A DNA stretch of 64,000 nucleotides from Streptomyces sp. 2131.1 (GTDB lineage Bacteria > Actinomycetota > Actinomycetes > Streptomycetales > Streptomycetaceae): contig NZ_FNSY01000001.1 of assembly GCF_900105515.1 (NCBI RefSeq), positions 7,056,001 to 7,120,000 on the forward strand, given 5' to 3'. Of this stretch, positions 8,795 to 17,657 are shown piece after piece; within the stretch, counting starts at the first letter, position 1; every line of letters begins with the position of its first letter. Below the pieces are notes generated by a model. It was given only the letters and a program-made list of their open reading frames with translations, did not search any database and had not been told where the DNA came from. A program made the position numbers and the translations under genes.

Positions 8795-9200
8795 TGCGAT
8801 CGGGGTCACTGTGCGACTGTTGGTCGGCCGACCCTGGAGGGCGCCCGCTTGGCGGACCTCGTGCTCACCATCTGCCCGCCCGAGCACATCGAGGGCCTTC
8901 AGCGGCGGGCCCGGGCGGCGCTCGGCTCGGTTCCGATGGCCGCCGAGGTGGAGCCAACCGGGGGCTGGAGTCAACGCACAGAGCCTCCACCGATCCCGGA
9001 ATGGTTCACTCGCCCTGGCTCTTCCCCGGCGGCCGGTCCGGCCGTCCGATAAGTGCCTGGGCCATGGGCGAACGACTTCGCAAACCCGGCATGCGGCTCG
9101 CGGGAGCCCGCTTGACCGCGCTGTTCCAGCTCGCCACCGAGCTACCCGCCGCCGTCCTCGCCCGCACCCGGCGCCGAGGGCAGCCGCCGCCACTCGGTGA
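8795..9200 (+). pseudogene. Recombinase-like protein remnant (C-terminal part)
   Basis: Two frames together give WFTRPGSSP followed by ISAWAMGERLRKPGM and GARLTALFQLATELPAAVLA. This resembles the C-terminal part of the large recombinase-like proteins that accompany tyrosine recombinases in Streptomyces. The intact protein ending at 63061 has the equivalent ARAARNTAMLNALTDLPPMI. The copy is frameshifted and lacks its N-terminal part. Confidence 0.5.
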
Positions 9201-9263
9201 AGTCGCTGACGTCCGGTTTGTGATCTTGGGGATCCGGGAGGTGCGTCCAACGGCCAGGGCCCC

Positions 9264-9578
9264 ATGAACCCAAGTGCTGATAGTTTCGCGCCCGTGATCG
9301 TGTATCCGCTGTGGCATGTCGGCCACCAGAACGAAGCCGGCGACGACGGCTCGACCGTGCACGTCGATGAGAACGGCGTGTTCTGCGACGAGTCGGACGG
9401 CGACGACGTGAAGCTGCTTGGCATCTACTCAAGCCTCGAACGGGTAGAGGCGCGTGTGCGGCAGGCTCGTCTGCTACCGGGCTTCCGTGATGAACCGGAG
9501 TGCTTCTACTTCGACCCCTGCGAGCTTGACGAGGACGATTGGACCGAGGGCTTCGTTCGAGTTCCGCCGGGCGAGTAG
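9264..9578 (+). CDS. Small acidic protein, DUF7336-like
   Basis: The 104-residue product contains VYPLWHVGHQ, KLLGIYSSLERVEARV, LPGFRDEPECF and DDWTEGFV. This pattern is typical of a widespread small domain (DUF7336-like) with 'H...K.lGvYsS...A...v..l...pGF...p..F.I..y.ld...W'. The function is unknown. An internal GTG at 9294 could be the real start, because the first ten residues are not conserved-looking. It stands alone between two degraded regions. Confidence 0.65.
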   Translation: MNPSADSFAPVIVYPLWHVGHQNEAGDDGSTVHVDENGVFCDESDGDDVKLLGIYSSLERVEARVRQARLLPGFRDEPECFYFDPCELDEDDWTEGFVRVPPGE

Positions 9579-9902
9579 GTCTGTGAGCAGAGCTTAGGTG
9601 GGATGCCGGGCTCGATCACGTAAGCCCGAGGGGACCGGGCATGTCGGGTGCGTGCCAAGGTGGTCAGGGGCTGTGCGGTGCAGCTTCGCCCAGGCTCGGG
9701 CACCGTGTTCTTCATGCCGCCCGGCACCCTTCCGACCGACAGAATCACTGAGTTCTGCCACGGTTTCGCGGTTGTGCTCGTCTCACGGGCGGGACTGGAG
9801 GCGCATAGTGGCCGTGCAGGGAGATCTCGTGTGGGTGTTCCTGACGCCGCGGCGATGAGTCCTGAGGTTCTCAAGGCCCGGACCGACTTCCTCCGCTTTG
9901 GT
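9579..9902. other. No recognisable gene
   Basis: A forward frame from about 9648 reads VRGCAVQLRPGSGTVFFMPPGTLP, but it carries no domain I can name and no clear ribosome site. Given the flanks it is probably degraded sequence. Confidence 0.4.
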
Positions 9903-10150
9903 TCAGCCCTGGAGGTGAAGCGGCGCACCGGTGCGAAGGGCCCTTGGCAGTGTCAGCTTTGCGTCGGCGGTGGCGAGTAGCCCGGATGCCGCGAGCAGCA
10001 TGCTCCAGTGCATCCCCGCGAGGAACGGATCCGCGCCGGCCAGCATGGTGCCGAAGACAGCTACGGCGATCGCACCGCCTACTTGGCAGGCGGTGTTGAG
10101 TACGGCGCCGGCGGTGCCCGCTCGGTCGGCGGCACGGCGACGACCCACAC
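9903..10150 (-). pseudogene. MFS drug-efflux transporter, C-terminal remnant
   Basis: About 70 residues (AGTAGAVLNTACQVGGAIAV, then FGTMLAG and HWSMLLAASGLLATADA) match the last two membrane helices of EmrB/QacA-type MFS transporters. Nothing upstream continues the protein, so it is a 3' scrap. Confidence 0.7.
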
Positions 10151-10435
10151 AGGAGTGTGTGTGCCCACGGTCAGCAGGGGGAGCAGCTCTGTCGGTCATC
10201 GGGTGTTCGGTCAGCGACGGAAAGCACCGCATCACACCTTGAACCTCGGAGGGCTCCGGCAGCGGCAGCGCCTTCGCCTACGGCATGCGCCTACGTCGAT
10301 ACACGTCGAACCTGGCGGGCTGTGGGTCGGCGCCCCGTATCCGCAGGAAGGTGGCGGGCAATGCGGGCGTCATTTCGACCGGCTCCGATGAAGCAGCAGA
10401 GGTGGCCTCGTGATGGTGCAGGTTCCTGTTGCCGC
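10151..10435. other. Non-coding stretch between MFS remnant and P450
   Basis: I see no gene, hairpin or repeat here that stands out. The P450 gene ends just to the right, reading toward this stretch. Confidence 0.4.
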
Positions 10436-11803
10436 TCACGCCCCCTGGGGGCCGGTGGGTCGCGGTTCGCGTGGTGTGGCGTACATGGTCAGGCCCTTGG
10501 GTGTCGGCGTGAGTTCCAGGCTCACCCCGATCCTGCGGCCCGGTCGTGCGGGGCGCAGCGTGCGCGTGCTTGCGAGGGTTGCCAGGGCGACGGGCAGCAT
10601 GACGTCGGCCGCGGCCGCGCCGGGGCAGTACCGGGGACCAAGGCCGTAGGCGAGAAGCGCGGCGGGGGCCGCCTTCGGCTCGGCGTCGGGGTGCCAGCGC
10701 TGCGGATCGAACACGTCCGGGTCGGGGTAGCGGTTCCTGTCCCGTCGCAAGGCTCCCAGCGGCAGGGTGACTACGGCTCCGGCCGGGATCCGTACACCGC
10801 CCTGGCAGGTCTGGTGGCGGGTGCGGCGGACCAGGAACGGGATGCCGTGAAGGCGGGTGACTTCTTGGACGAAGGCGGTCGCGAGCGGAAGCTGATGTGC
10901 GTGGAGGCGGCCGGGATCGGGTGCGGCGTCGGCTTCGTCCCGGAGCGCTTGCTGATAGTGCGGGTGGCGGCCCAGTTCGTAGCAGGCCCAGGCGAGGGTG
11001 GACGCGCTGGTCTCCATGCCGGCGATCAGCAGGGCACGGATGTCGCGGTGCACCAGGTGGGGATTCCCGCGGGCGGCGGCTTCGAGCAGGGAGACCAGGT
11101 CCTGGCCGTCCGGGGCGGGCCGGTGTCGGGCTCGCACCTGGCGGACGGCCTCGTCCAGTTCTGCCAGCGCGCGGCGGCAGGCGCGGCGCCGGGGCACGGG
11201 CACCCAGGGCCAGGGTGAGAGCGCGTAGCGCCAGAAGGTGCCACTCGACAGGGTGGAACGGGCGGCCGCGATCCCGGACAAAGTGTCGGGAGGGAGCGCG
11301 CTGTTGAGGATACAACTGACGAGGAGGCCGCAGGCGAGCCGACTCATCTCCACCCGGATGCCGAGCGGCCGGTCCGCGGGCAGGTCGGCGAGAAGGCGCC
11401 GGGTACAGGTTTGGACACTGGGCCCGAGACCGGTGAGCCGGGACGCGGCGAACGCGGGCCTCATCACGGCGCGCCGCTCCCGGTGGGCGGCGCCCTCAAG
11501 GCCGACCACGCCGTTCTCATTGAAGTCGCGCAGGCTCGGGTCCGGCCCCCAGAACCGAAAGGTGTCCTCGTCACTGCCTACCTTGCGCAGCAGTGACGGG
11601 TCGTTGACCTGGAAGGCGGTCGCCGGACCGGTCCTGGTCCTGACGACCGGGCCGGACCGGTCGAGGCGGGCCGCTAGGTTGGCCGGGTTGAGCCAGAACC
11701 GCAGGGCGCGGGAGTGGGTGAATACCTCCGGGCCGGGCGGTGCAGACGGTTGACCGGGGCTGGCTGTCCTGTCGACACGCATGAGCTTGGCCGTCCTGTC
11801 CAT
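10436..11803 (-). CDS. Cytochrome P450
   Basis: The 455-residue protein is complete for the family. The oxygen-binding I-helix motif is AGMETSAST, the K-helix ExxR is EVTR, the PERF-like region is DVFDPQRWHPD, and the haem-binding loop is YGLGPRYCPGA with Cys as the axial ligand. The usual first Phe of that loop is Tyr. The start is uncertain: ATG at 11803 or 11782 are both plausible with weak ribosome sites, and an upstream TTG at 11854 seems less likely. No ferredoxin or biosynthetic genes are adjacent, so it is an orphan monooxygenase of unknown substrate. Confidence 0.92.
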   Translation of the reverse strand: MDRTAKLMRVDRTASPGQPSAPPGPEVFTHSRALRFWLNPANLAARLDRSGPVVRTRTGPATAFQVNDPSLLRKVGSDEDTFRFWGPDPSLRDFNENGVVGLEGAAHRERRAVMRPAFAASRLTGLGPSVQTCTRRLLADLPADRPLGIRVEMSRLACGLLVSCILNSALPPDTLSGIAAARSTLSSGTFWRYALSPWPWVPVPRRRACRRALAELDEAVRQVRARHRPAPDGQDLVSLLEAAARGNPHLVHRDIRALLIAGMETSASTLAWACYELGRHPHYQQALRDEADAAPDPGRLHAHQLPLATAFVQEVTRLHGIPFLVRRTRHQTCQGGVRIPAGAVVTLPLGALRRDRNRYPDPDVFDPQRWHPDAEPKAAPAALLAYGLGPRYCPGAAAADVMLPVALATLASTRTLRPARPGRRIGVSLELTPTPKGLTMYATPREPRPTGPQGA

Positions 11804-11989
11804 GTTCGTCGGCCTCTGCGGGTCCGGCCGCCAGTACGGTTGGGAAACGACCAACCGCCGAGTCGGTCACGGGAAGGCCAGGCCCTTTCATCGCGGAGAA
11901 GCTGGCCGGCCGTCACCGCGCTGCCGAACGGCCGGCACGGTCAGTCAGTCGTTCGCGGACGGTACGGCCCAGAACAGGGCCAAGGCCGG

Positions 11990-12438
11990 TGTGCCGACTG
12001 CGCGGTGACCACCCCTGCGATGAGCAGATGTCCCACACTACGAAATGGGGCCCAAGGCCGCTCGCAAGAGGTTCTCCTGGGAGGACCATCGCGACCGCTT
12101 GGTGCGGACACACATCCAGATCGACGGATCGATTGTCGTCTGGGGCAGCCTCGACACCCATTTGCCCGCAGAGCTGAAGGAGTACGAGGCCAAATACGAC
12201 TGGCTCACCCCGTCCGGCCGCCGCCGTATGAACCCGACCTGAACCCCGTCTGGTCACTCGTGCGCAAAGCAATGGCCAACACCGCTTTCAGCACACCCGA
12301 CGACATCGACCGGAAGCCCGCAGTGAGTTGCGCAGGATCCAACTCCGGCCCCGCCCATTCGACGGCTGCCTCACCGCCACAGGGCTGGCCATCAACGTCG
12401 CGTGCCGGGAGCGTCGGCGGACGCCGTCCGGCAGTTGA
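11990..12438 (+). pseudogene. IS630-family transposase remnant
   Basis: Pieces of an IS630 DDE domain appear in several frames: HIQIDGSIVVWGSLDTHLP and YDWLTP in one, PPYEPDLNPVWSLVRKAM and NTAFSTPDDIDR in the next, and LRRIQLRPRPFDGCLTATGL in a third, ending at TGA 12438. The N-terminal half is missing. Several frameshifts make it inactive. Confidence 0.85.
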
Positions 12439-12547
12439 CGGGAGGAGGCGGCCGGGATGAACTGCAGCCTGATCATGCCGGTCCTGAGGCTCGCGGCGGC
12501 GTTTGCAGCGGACTGTCAGTGTGACGGTGAGCCGGGTCATCATGTTC

Positions 12548-12762
12548 GTTCGGAGCGCACCGCCGACGGCATCGTGTTCCTCCGCCCGGGCTGCGCCCAG
12601 AGAGAATGGCTGATGATCATCGGCAGCCACTGTGGCACGATCTGGTCCGGCTGCCGGGTGGACGACACAGACCTGGCCCCGGCTCGACGACGATTCGCCG
12701 GTGACGTTCGCCCACTGGGACACCGACTGGGTGGAGAAAGCCGAACGCCTAACCCTGTGAGC
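12548..12762 (+). pseudogene. SUKH (SMI1/KNR4)-like C-terminal remnant
   Basis: One frame reads GIVFLRPGCAQREWLMIIGS and GTIWSGCRVDDTDLAP. After a shift the text becomes SPVTFAHWDTDWVEKAERL before a TGA at 12762. This is the layout of the C-terminus of SUKH-type immunity proteins. It has no start and at least one frameshift. Confidence 0.5.
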
Positions 12763-12931
12763 GATAACACCATGAGTCATCGGGTTGCCTCATCGTCGAG
12801 CCGGCGACCGGTCTAACCTCAGGGATCCAACACGAGGGTCTTGACTGGGTCACGTCAAGTCCCCATAGTAATGCCTGGCTCTGCGCGAGCTGCTCACCTC
12901 GTCGATTCGCCCGGGCCGACTCGTGACTTGA

Positions 12932-12949
12932 ATTGTTAGCGCTAACAAT
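12932..12949. promoter_or_regulatory. Perfect LacI-family operator palindrome
   Basis: An 18-bp perfect palindrome ATTGTTAGC/GCTAACAAT sits 98 bp before the arabinofuranosidase start. It matches the classical LacI/GalR-family operator core TTAGCGCTAA with a central CG. No LacI gene lies in this window, so the regulator is encoded elsewhere. Sugar-dependent induction is the expected behaviour. Confidence 0.85.
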
Positions 12950-13046
12950 CAGCCGGACCAGCCCTTGGCCGACGACACCTCCGTCGGCAGCCTTCGCCAA
13001 CCGGCGCGCCCAGCGCTTCCGGCCCCTACCCGTAAGGAGCCCGTCC

Positions 13047-14600
13047 TTGACTGTCCAGACCTGGCTGCGTCGCGCACGACGCGGTCTTCTCGCCACCGGC
13101 ACCACCGCCGTACTGACCGTCGCGCTTCTGGCCGGCACGGAGGTCACCTCGCAGGCTGCCTCCCAGGCGCCCTGCGACCTCTACGCCTCCGGCGGTACCC
13201 CGTGCGTGGCTGCCCACTCCACCACCCGTGCTCTCTACGGCGCGTACAACGGCGCCCTGTACCAGGTCCGGCGGACCTCTGACAGTGTGACCAAGGACAT
13301 CGGCCTGCTGAGTGCCGGCGGCTATGCCGATGCCGCCGCCCAAGACGCCTTCTGCGACGGAACCACCTGCGTGATCACCGTCATCTATGACCAGTCCGGC
13401 CGGGGCAACAAGCTCACCCAGGCCCCAGCCGGCGGCGCTGCCCCCGGTCCAGACAACCTCGCTCCTGCGACCGCCGCGCCGATTACCGTGGCCGGCCATC
13501 GGGCCTATGGCGTGTACGTCGCCGCCGGAACCGGCTACCGAAACAACAAGACCAACGGCATAGCGACCGGCGACCAGCCCGAGGGGATGTACGCCGTCCT
13601 CGACGGCACCCACTTCGGCGGAGGTTGCTGCTTCGACTACGGCAACGCCGAGACGAACAACCTCGACACCGGCAACGGCCACATGGAGGCCATCTACTTC
13701 GGAGACAGCACGATCTGGGGCTCAGGCACCGGCAAGGGCCCGTGGGTCATGGCGGACCTCGAGAACGGCCTGTTCTCCGGCCCCGACGCCGGCTACAACG
13801 CCAATGACCCGAGCGTCAGCCACCGCTTCCTGACCGCAATCGTCAAGGGCGCACCCAACCTCTGGGCCATCAAAGCCGCCAACGCCCAGTCCGGGGGCCT
13901 GTCCACGTACTACAACGGAGCCCGGCCCAACGTCTCGGGATACAACCCGATGCACAAGGAGGGTGCGATCATCCTCGGCATCGGAGGGGACAACAGCAAG
14001 TCCTCCAGCGGCACCTTCTACGAGGGGGTGATGACCTCCGGATATCCGGCGGATGCCACCGAGAACGCGGTCCAGTCCAACATCACCGCTGCCAACTACC
14101 AGGCTCCCGCCATAACGTCCAGCGCCCTCACCGCTGGGGCGCGCGTCTCCCTGAAGGCCACCACCTCCTGCTGCGACAGCCACTACTTGCGCCACCAGAC
14201 CGACGGCACCGTGGCCATCGCGCCGATCACTTCCACAAGTTCCAGCGGCGACAAGAAGGACGCCACCTGGATCGTTCGATCAGGGCTGGCCAGCAGCGCT
14301 TGCCTGTCCTTCGAATCCGCCGCGGCCCCCGGGCAGTATCTGCGCCACGCGGAATTCCAACTCCACACCGCGGCCCCGAACGCCACCACCCTGTTCAACC
14401 AGGACGCCACCTTCTGTCTCCAGGCGGGCCACAGCGGGCAGGGCTACTCCTTCCAGGCGGTGAACTACCCCAACCGGTTCCTCCGCCACTACGCCTACAC
14501 CGGCTACCTCGCAGGGGACGGAGTCGGCGGTAACACATGGGACAGTGACGCCCTCTGGAGCGATGACACCTCCTGGCTGCCGGCCCAGCCCTGGTCCTGA
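13047..14600 (+). CDS. Secreted GH54 alpha-L-arabinofuranosidase with CBM42
   Basis: The TTG start at 13047 has AAGGAG seven bases upstream. The product has 517 residues, with a signal peptide to about residue 38. Residues ~42-375 form the GH54 catalytic domain (CDLYASGGTPCVAAHSTTRA, CCFDYGNAE, GIGGDNS). By alignment from memory with Aspergillus AbfB, Glu239 (in ADLENGLF) would be the nucleophile and Asp315 (in GIGGDN) the acid/base. Residues ~385-515 form the CBM42/AbfB beta-trefoil, with repeated YLRH motifs. The enzyme removes arabinose side chains from arabinan and arabinoxylan. It is preceded by a LacI-type operator. GH54 is mainly fungal, so transfer is possible. Confidence 0.96.
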   Translation: MTVQTWLRRARRGLLATGTTAVLTVALLAGTEVTSQAASQAPCDLYASGGTPCVAAHSTTRALYGAYNGALYQVRRTSDSVTKDIGLLSAGGYADAAAQDAFCDGTTCVITVIYDQSGRGNKLTQAPAGGAAPGPDNLAPATAAPITVAGHRAYGVYVAAGTGYRNNKTNGIATGDQPEGMYAVLDGTHFGGGCCFDYGNAETNNLDTGNGHMEAIYFGDSTIWGSGTGKGPWVMADLENGLFSGPDAGYNANDPSVSHRFLTAIVKGAPNLWAIKAANAQSGGLSTYYNGARPNVSGYNPMHKEGAIILGIGGDNSKSSSGTFYEGVMTSGYPADATENAVQSNITAANYQAPAITSSALTAGARVSLKATTSCCDSHYLRHQTDGTVAIAPITSTSSSGDKKDATWIVRSGLASSACLSFESAAAPGQYLRHAEFQLHTAAPNATTLFNQDATFCLQAGHSGQGYSFQAVNYPNRFLRHYAYTGYLAGDGVGGNTWDSDALWSDDTSWLPAQPWS

Positions 14601-14955
14601 CGGACCGTGTCCTCCGTCGGTGGCGCACTCTCCACAGGTGTGCCGCCGGCGGAGAACGAGCGTGTGGCCGGTCTGCGCAGTGACGGCGACGTCCGGCCGT
14701 AAACCACGGGACGCGGCGCTCGGCTTCGGCCCGACGTGGTCGTCGGTGGCTGGCTGCTCACGTTCCTGTACCACCTTCAGCAGCCGTTCGAACCGCCGCA
14801 TCCGCAGCTCCGCGAACGTCTCCACCCGCAACGGATCAGCCCCCAGCGCTCCGCCCACGCAGGGTAGGTGCCCGATCGCCAGCCTTCTGCAACACGCCTA
14901 CAAGGGTGTTGCAGAAGGCTGGCCGCGGCGGGCCGAAGTGGCGTCTGGCCTGCCA
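14601..14955. other. Non-coding stretch after GH54 gene, with hairpin
   Basis: I see no supported gene in this 355-bp stretch. Its only structure is the 15-bp inverted repeat at 14881-14920, listed separately. Confidence 0.5.
14881..14920. repeat. 15-bp perfect inverted repeat
   Basis: AGCCTTCTGCAACAC (14881-14895) and GTGTTGCAGAAGGCT (14906-14920) are perfectly complementary around a 10-bp loop. It lies 35 bp outside the IS5-type remnant, so it may be paired insertion-sequence ends rather than a terminator. There is no T-run on either side. Confidence 0.75.
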
Positions 14956-15175
14956 TTACGGTGACATGGCGAGGTTGCGAACGGTGACGACGGCTTGGAC
15001 GGCGTGGTGGAGGCCGTCGTCTTTCTGGCGGCAGTCGCGGAAGACCTTCCAGTTCTTCATGCGGCGAAGATGTGCTCGGCGCGGACGCATCGGTGTTCGG
15101 CGTTGTCACCCCTCCTGGCGCGCAGGAGTGGGTGTCCGGCTCTCTCGCGGTGAGGGACTCCCGGCCTGACGTATG
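14956..15175 (-). pseudogene. IS5-type transposase C-terminal remnant
   Basis: The minus strand reads GHPLLRARRGDNAEHR, RAEHIFA, then after a one-base shift MKNWKVFRDCRQKDDGLHHA and a TAA at 14956. This is the C-terminus of an IS5-type DDE transposase. The rest is missing. Confidence 0.75.
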
Positions 15176-15177
15176 AA

Positions 15178-15480
15178 CAGGGGACATCAGGTCCCCTCCG
15201 CACAGTCGAGCACTTTGCGACCATGCTCACTGAGCGCCAGGTCGACCTGCCGGGCTGGCTCGACGCCGTCCGGCAGGACGACCTTCCCAGCCTCCACACC
15301 CTCGCCTCAGGACTGGAACGCGACCGTGACGACGTCATCGCCGGCGTGACCCTGCCCTGGAATCCGGGCGTCGTCGAAGAACACGTCAACTGGATCAAGA
15401 TGCTCAACCGCCAGACGTTTGGCCGAGCCGGCTTGGCGCTCCTACGCAAGCGAGTCATGCTGGCCCGATGCCGTCCACCG
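15178..15480 (+). pseudogene. ISL3-family transposase C-terminal remnant
   Basis: The frame reads DLPSLHTLASGLERDRDDVI, then AGVTLPWNPG and QTFGRAGLALLRKRVMLA. This matches the DDE_Tnp_ISL3 C-terminus. The upstream two thirds of the transposase are absent. Confidence 0.8.
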
Positions 15481-15495
15481 GCTGTCCTCCCCGGA

Positions 15496-16064
15496 TCAGA
15501 TCGCGGGGCGCCGGAGCACGTTGGCGGGCTCCCAGTCGCTCTTCCAGAAGGCTGCGAGCCCGTACTCGTTGATGAACTGCCGCTCGACCTCATGGATGGG
15601 GTACATCCCTTGAATGTTGATCACGTCGTGGCTCTCGTGTCCCGCAGGGCCGACGTCGATGCCCAGGCAGTCGCCTCTGTCGAGGACCAGCGGCGCCGAC
15701 ACGCAGAATGCCGTCATCTCTGACTCGGGCACGATGCGCTCACCGAAGTTGATCGTGCTGCCGTAACCGAATGGGCAGGTTCCACGGAGCTGCTCGGCGA
15801 GGAAGCCCACCGCGTGGGCCCAGATCACATTGGCCGAGTTCACGCTGAGGCAAAGTTCCGGCGAGCCGAGCTGCCAATCGGGATGCTCCGCCAGCGACAA
15901 GCCATAGGTGAGCACCGTGAGAAGCCCGTCCGGCAGGTTGTCGTAAACGATCTCCGTCACCCTTGCAGCCCCTGCTCGGTCGACTCGACAGGGAAGAAGC
16001 GGGGCTCCCTTCCTCCGGAAAGTCGATCAAGATGTGCGAGGTACTTCTCAACGCGGCCGGCCAT
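15496..16064 (-). pseudogene. SUFU-domain protein with a one-base frameshift
   Basis: From ATG 16064 the frame reads MAGRVEKYLAHLDRLSGG and PRFFPVESTEQGLQ, then hits TGA. One base over it continues as VTEIVYDNLPDGLLTVLTYG and on to the stop at 15496. Adding one G to the GGG run at about 15957-15961 would restore one continuous ~189-residue protein. The body matches the suppressor-of-fused domain: PELCLSVNSA, GTCPFGYGSTINFGE, MYPIHEVERQFI. In bacteria such domains often act as immunity proteins against polymorphic toxins. Either the gene is dead or the sequence has a base missing. The 3' 154 residues could be translated alone from a GTG at 15960. Confidence 0.8.
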
Positions 16065-16552
16065 GTGTCCAGCCTGCACGATCGTCCACCGTCGCACGCC
16101 ACAGGGGGAACGCCTGGGCGGCTTGCTCGTGCCTTCCCGGAGTTTGTCTCCCGCCTTCTCTGCGGGTGCGAACAGGAGGCGGAGCCGGCACGCGCCGTGC
16201 TGTGGGTGGGCCGCCCGCCGACCCGGGGTCCGGCCGGTCCCGCCACCCCCGCGCCGGCGCGCCCTGTGGGGTGACGCCCAGAGCGTTCGCGGCGTGCTGG
16301 CGCGCGTCGGTCATGCGTCATGCTTCGGTGTCAGTCCCTGGTGGCGAGTACCTCGGGGACCGGCCGGAGCGTGGTGCGGGGGGTCTCAGGGCGGGTCGCG
16401 GCGAGGGCATCGCTCCGGGGTGCCGGGGTGCCGGGGTGCCGGGGTGGGCGCGGAGGCGTGGAAACCGCCCAGGCGGTGGACAGACCGCAGGGCCGGGCCC
16501 GTCGTCCACGGAGCCCGAAGGCGGAGTTCTCCGCGTAAGTGGGCGCCGGCGA
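16065..16552. other. Non-coding stretch upstream of glsB-like gene
   Basis: Apart from the 8-bp tandem repeat near 16430, I see no supported gene between the SUFU start and the GlsB-like promoter region. Confidence 0.45.
16415..16446 (+). repeat. Four tandem copies of an 8-bp unit
   Basis: The unit CCGGGGTG is repeated four times in a row. It lies in a non-coding stretch and is probably a simple slippage repeat. Confidence 0.85.
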
Positions 16553-16553
16553 T

Positions 16554-16576
16554 GTTTGGAAACGCCGACTCGGTAA
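16554..16576 (+). promoter_or_regulatory. Possible SigB-type stress promoter
   Basis: GTTT (16554-16557), 14 bases, then GGTAA (16572-16576) loosely fits the Streptomyces SigB-like consensus GNNT-N14-16-GGGTAY. It sits about 48 bp before the GlsB-type gene, a family often under general stress control. The match is imperfect. Confidence 0.3.
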
Positions 16577-16623
16577 AGACGGCCCTTACAGCTTCTTTAT
16601 ACGACCAGGTTGGTGAGGTAATC

Positions 16624-16893
16624 ATGGGTATCATTGCGTGGATCTTCATCGGGCTGCTCGCGGGTCTCATCGCCAAGGCGCTCATGCCGGGCAAGGACCC
16701 GGGCGGCGTCATCATCACGATGCTCATCGGCATCGCGGGCGGCCTTCTCGGCGGCTGGCTCGGCAAGGTCATCTTCGGCGTCGACTCCATCGACGGCTTC
16801 TTCGATCTCTCTACGTGGATCGCGGCCATCGTCGGCTCGATCATCCTGCTCGTGCTCTACCGGGTCATCACCGGCAACCGCCGCCACGCCTGA
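16624..16893 (+). CDS. GlsB/YeaQ/YmgE family stress-response membrane protein
   Basis: The 89-residue protein has three hydrophobic segments (about 2-19, 28-50 and 60-80). It carries the family hallmarks GLLAGLIAKALMPGKDPGG and the glycine-rich GIAGGLLGGWLG. The start ATG has GAGG eight bases upstream. Members are small inner-membrane proteins linked to general, acid or osmotic stress, and their biochemical role is unresolved. The gene is monocistronic, with a strong terminator 25 bp downstream. Confidence 0.93.
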   Translation: MGIIAWIFIGLLAGLIAKALMPGKDPGGVIITMLIGIAGGLLGGWLGKVIFGVDSIDGFFDLSTWIAAIVGSIILLVLYRVITGNRRHA

Positions 16894-16918
16894 ACCCAAA
16901 CGTTCCCCCGCACAGTGA

Positions 16919-16954
16919 CGCAAGGGCTTCCCCGATCCCGGGGAAGCCCTTGCG
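16919..16954 (+). terminator. Strong hairpin terminator of glsB-like gene
   Basis: A 16-bp perfect stem (CGCAAGGGCTTCCCCG at 16919-16934 paired with 16939-16954) closes a 4-base loop. It begins 25 bp after the GlsB stop. Confidence 0.85.
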
Positions 16955-17138
16955 CACAGCGGCATCCGGACTCAATCGTGTCGCTACATCGCCGTGAGCT
17001 CACCCGGTTCCAGTGGAGCGGATCCGGCAGCCTGGTGACACGTCCCGGCCGACCGGGTGGAGAAGCGTCCTGGTCTCCTCCGCGCCGGCGGATCAACTCG
17101 ATGGACGTCCCACCAGGTCACGTGGCACGCTCCACTGC

Positions 17139-17657
17139 GTGACCGCGATTCGAAGCCTGGCGGAGTTCGGTTCCTCCGCAGCCATCGGCCCGCTGCACTG
17201 CGGCGCGTCTCTCAGCGACATCGCGGCGATCCTGGGCCCGCCATGGGACATCGGTCGGGTGAGCAAGCGTCGGCGTTGGCCGCATCTGTTCTCGTACGGG
17301 GATGTTGAGCTCTGCGTCTGTCGATGCCGCCGTGTCACGATGATCAGCGTCCAGACCTGGCGAGAGACCGTCGAGCTTCCCGTTCTCGGAACGGAGAAAC
17401 GTGCGACGTTCACCGGACCATTCACACACTCACAAATCACGGCCGAGCTCAGCGCGATGGGCTGGCGCTGCACCCCGGTGAAACTTCACCAGCCGCCCGG
17501 ACAAACGGCTCTGCAGGTCGAGGCGACGGGTGTGACCTTCACCTTCCGGACCGAGGCCGGCTCCGAGCCCCTCTTGACCAATGCCGGCCACTGGAGCACC
17601 ACCCACACGTGCCCACCCCACCCAACCCACGCTCCAGATGACGGATTCGGCGCGTGA
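17139..17657 (+). CDS. Conserved hypothetical protein
   Basis: I chose the GTG at 17139 because the upstream in-frame extension is low-complexity. The product is 172 residues. It contains HCGASLSDIAAILGPPWDIG, RRRWPHLFSYGDVELCVCRC and ISVQTWRETVELP, then a short beta-rich tail. It is Cys-containing, soluble, and has no signal or membrane segment. I have a sense of having seen this fold in other streptomycetes, but I cannot assign a family or function. There is no operon partner. Confidence 0.7.
   Translation: MTAIRSLAEFGSSAAIGPLHCGASLSDIAAILGPPWDIGRVSKRRRWPHLFSYGDVELCVCRCRRVTMISVQTWRETVELPVLGTEKRATFTGPFTHSQITAELSAMGWRCTPVKLHQPPGQTALQVEATGVTFTFRTEAGSEPLLTNAGHWSTTHTCPPHPTHAPDDGFGA

Noticed and set aside
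16415..16446. Possible CRISPR-like or regulatory repeat
   Set aside because: Units are 8 bp with no spacers, so it is a simple tandem repeat. No CRISPR array or cas gene was seen in the window.
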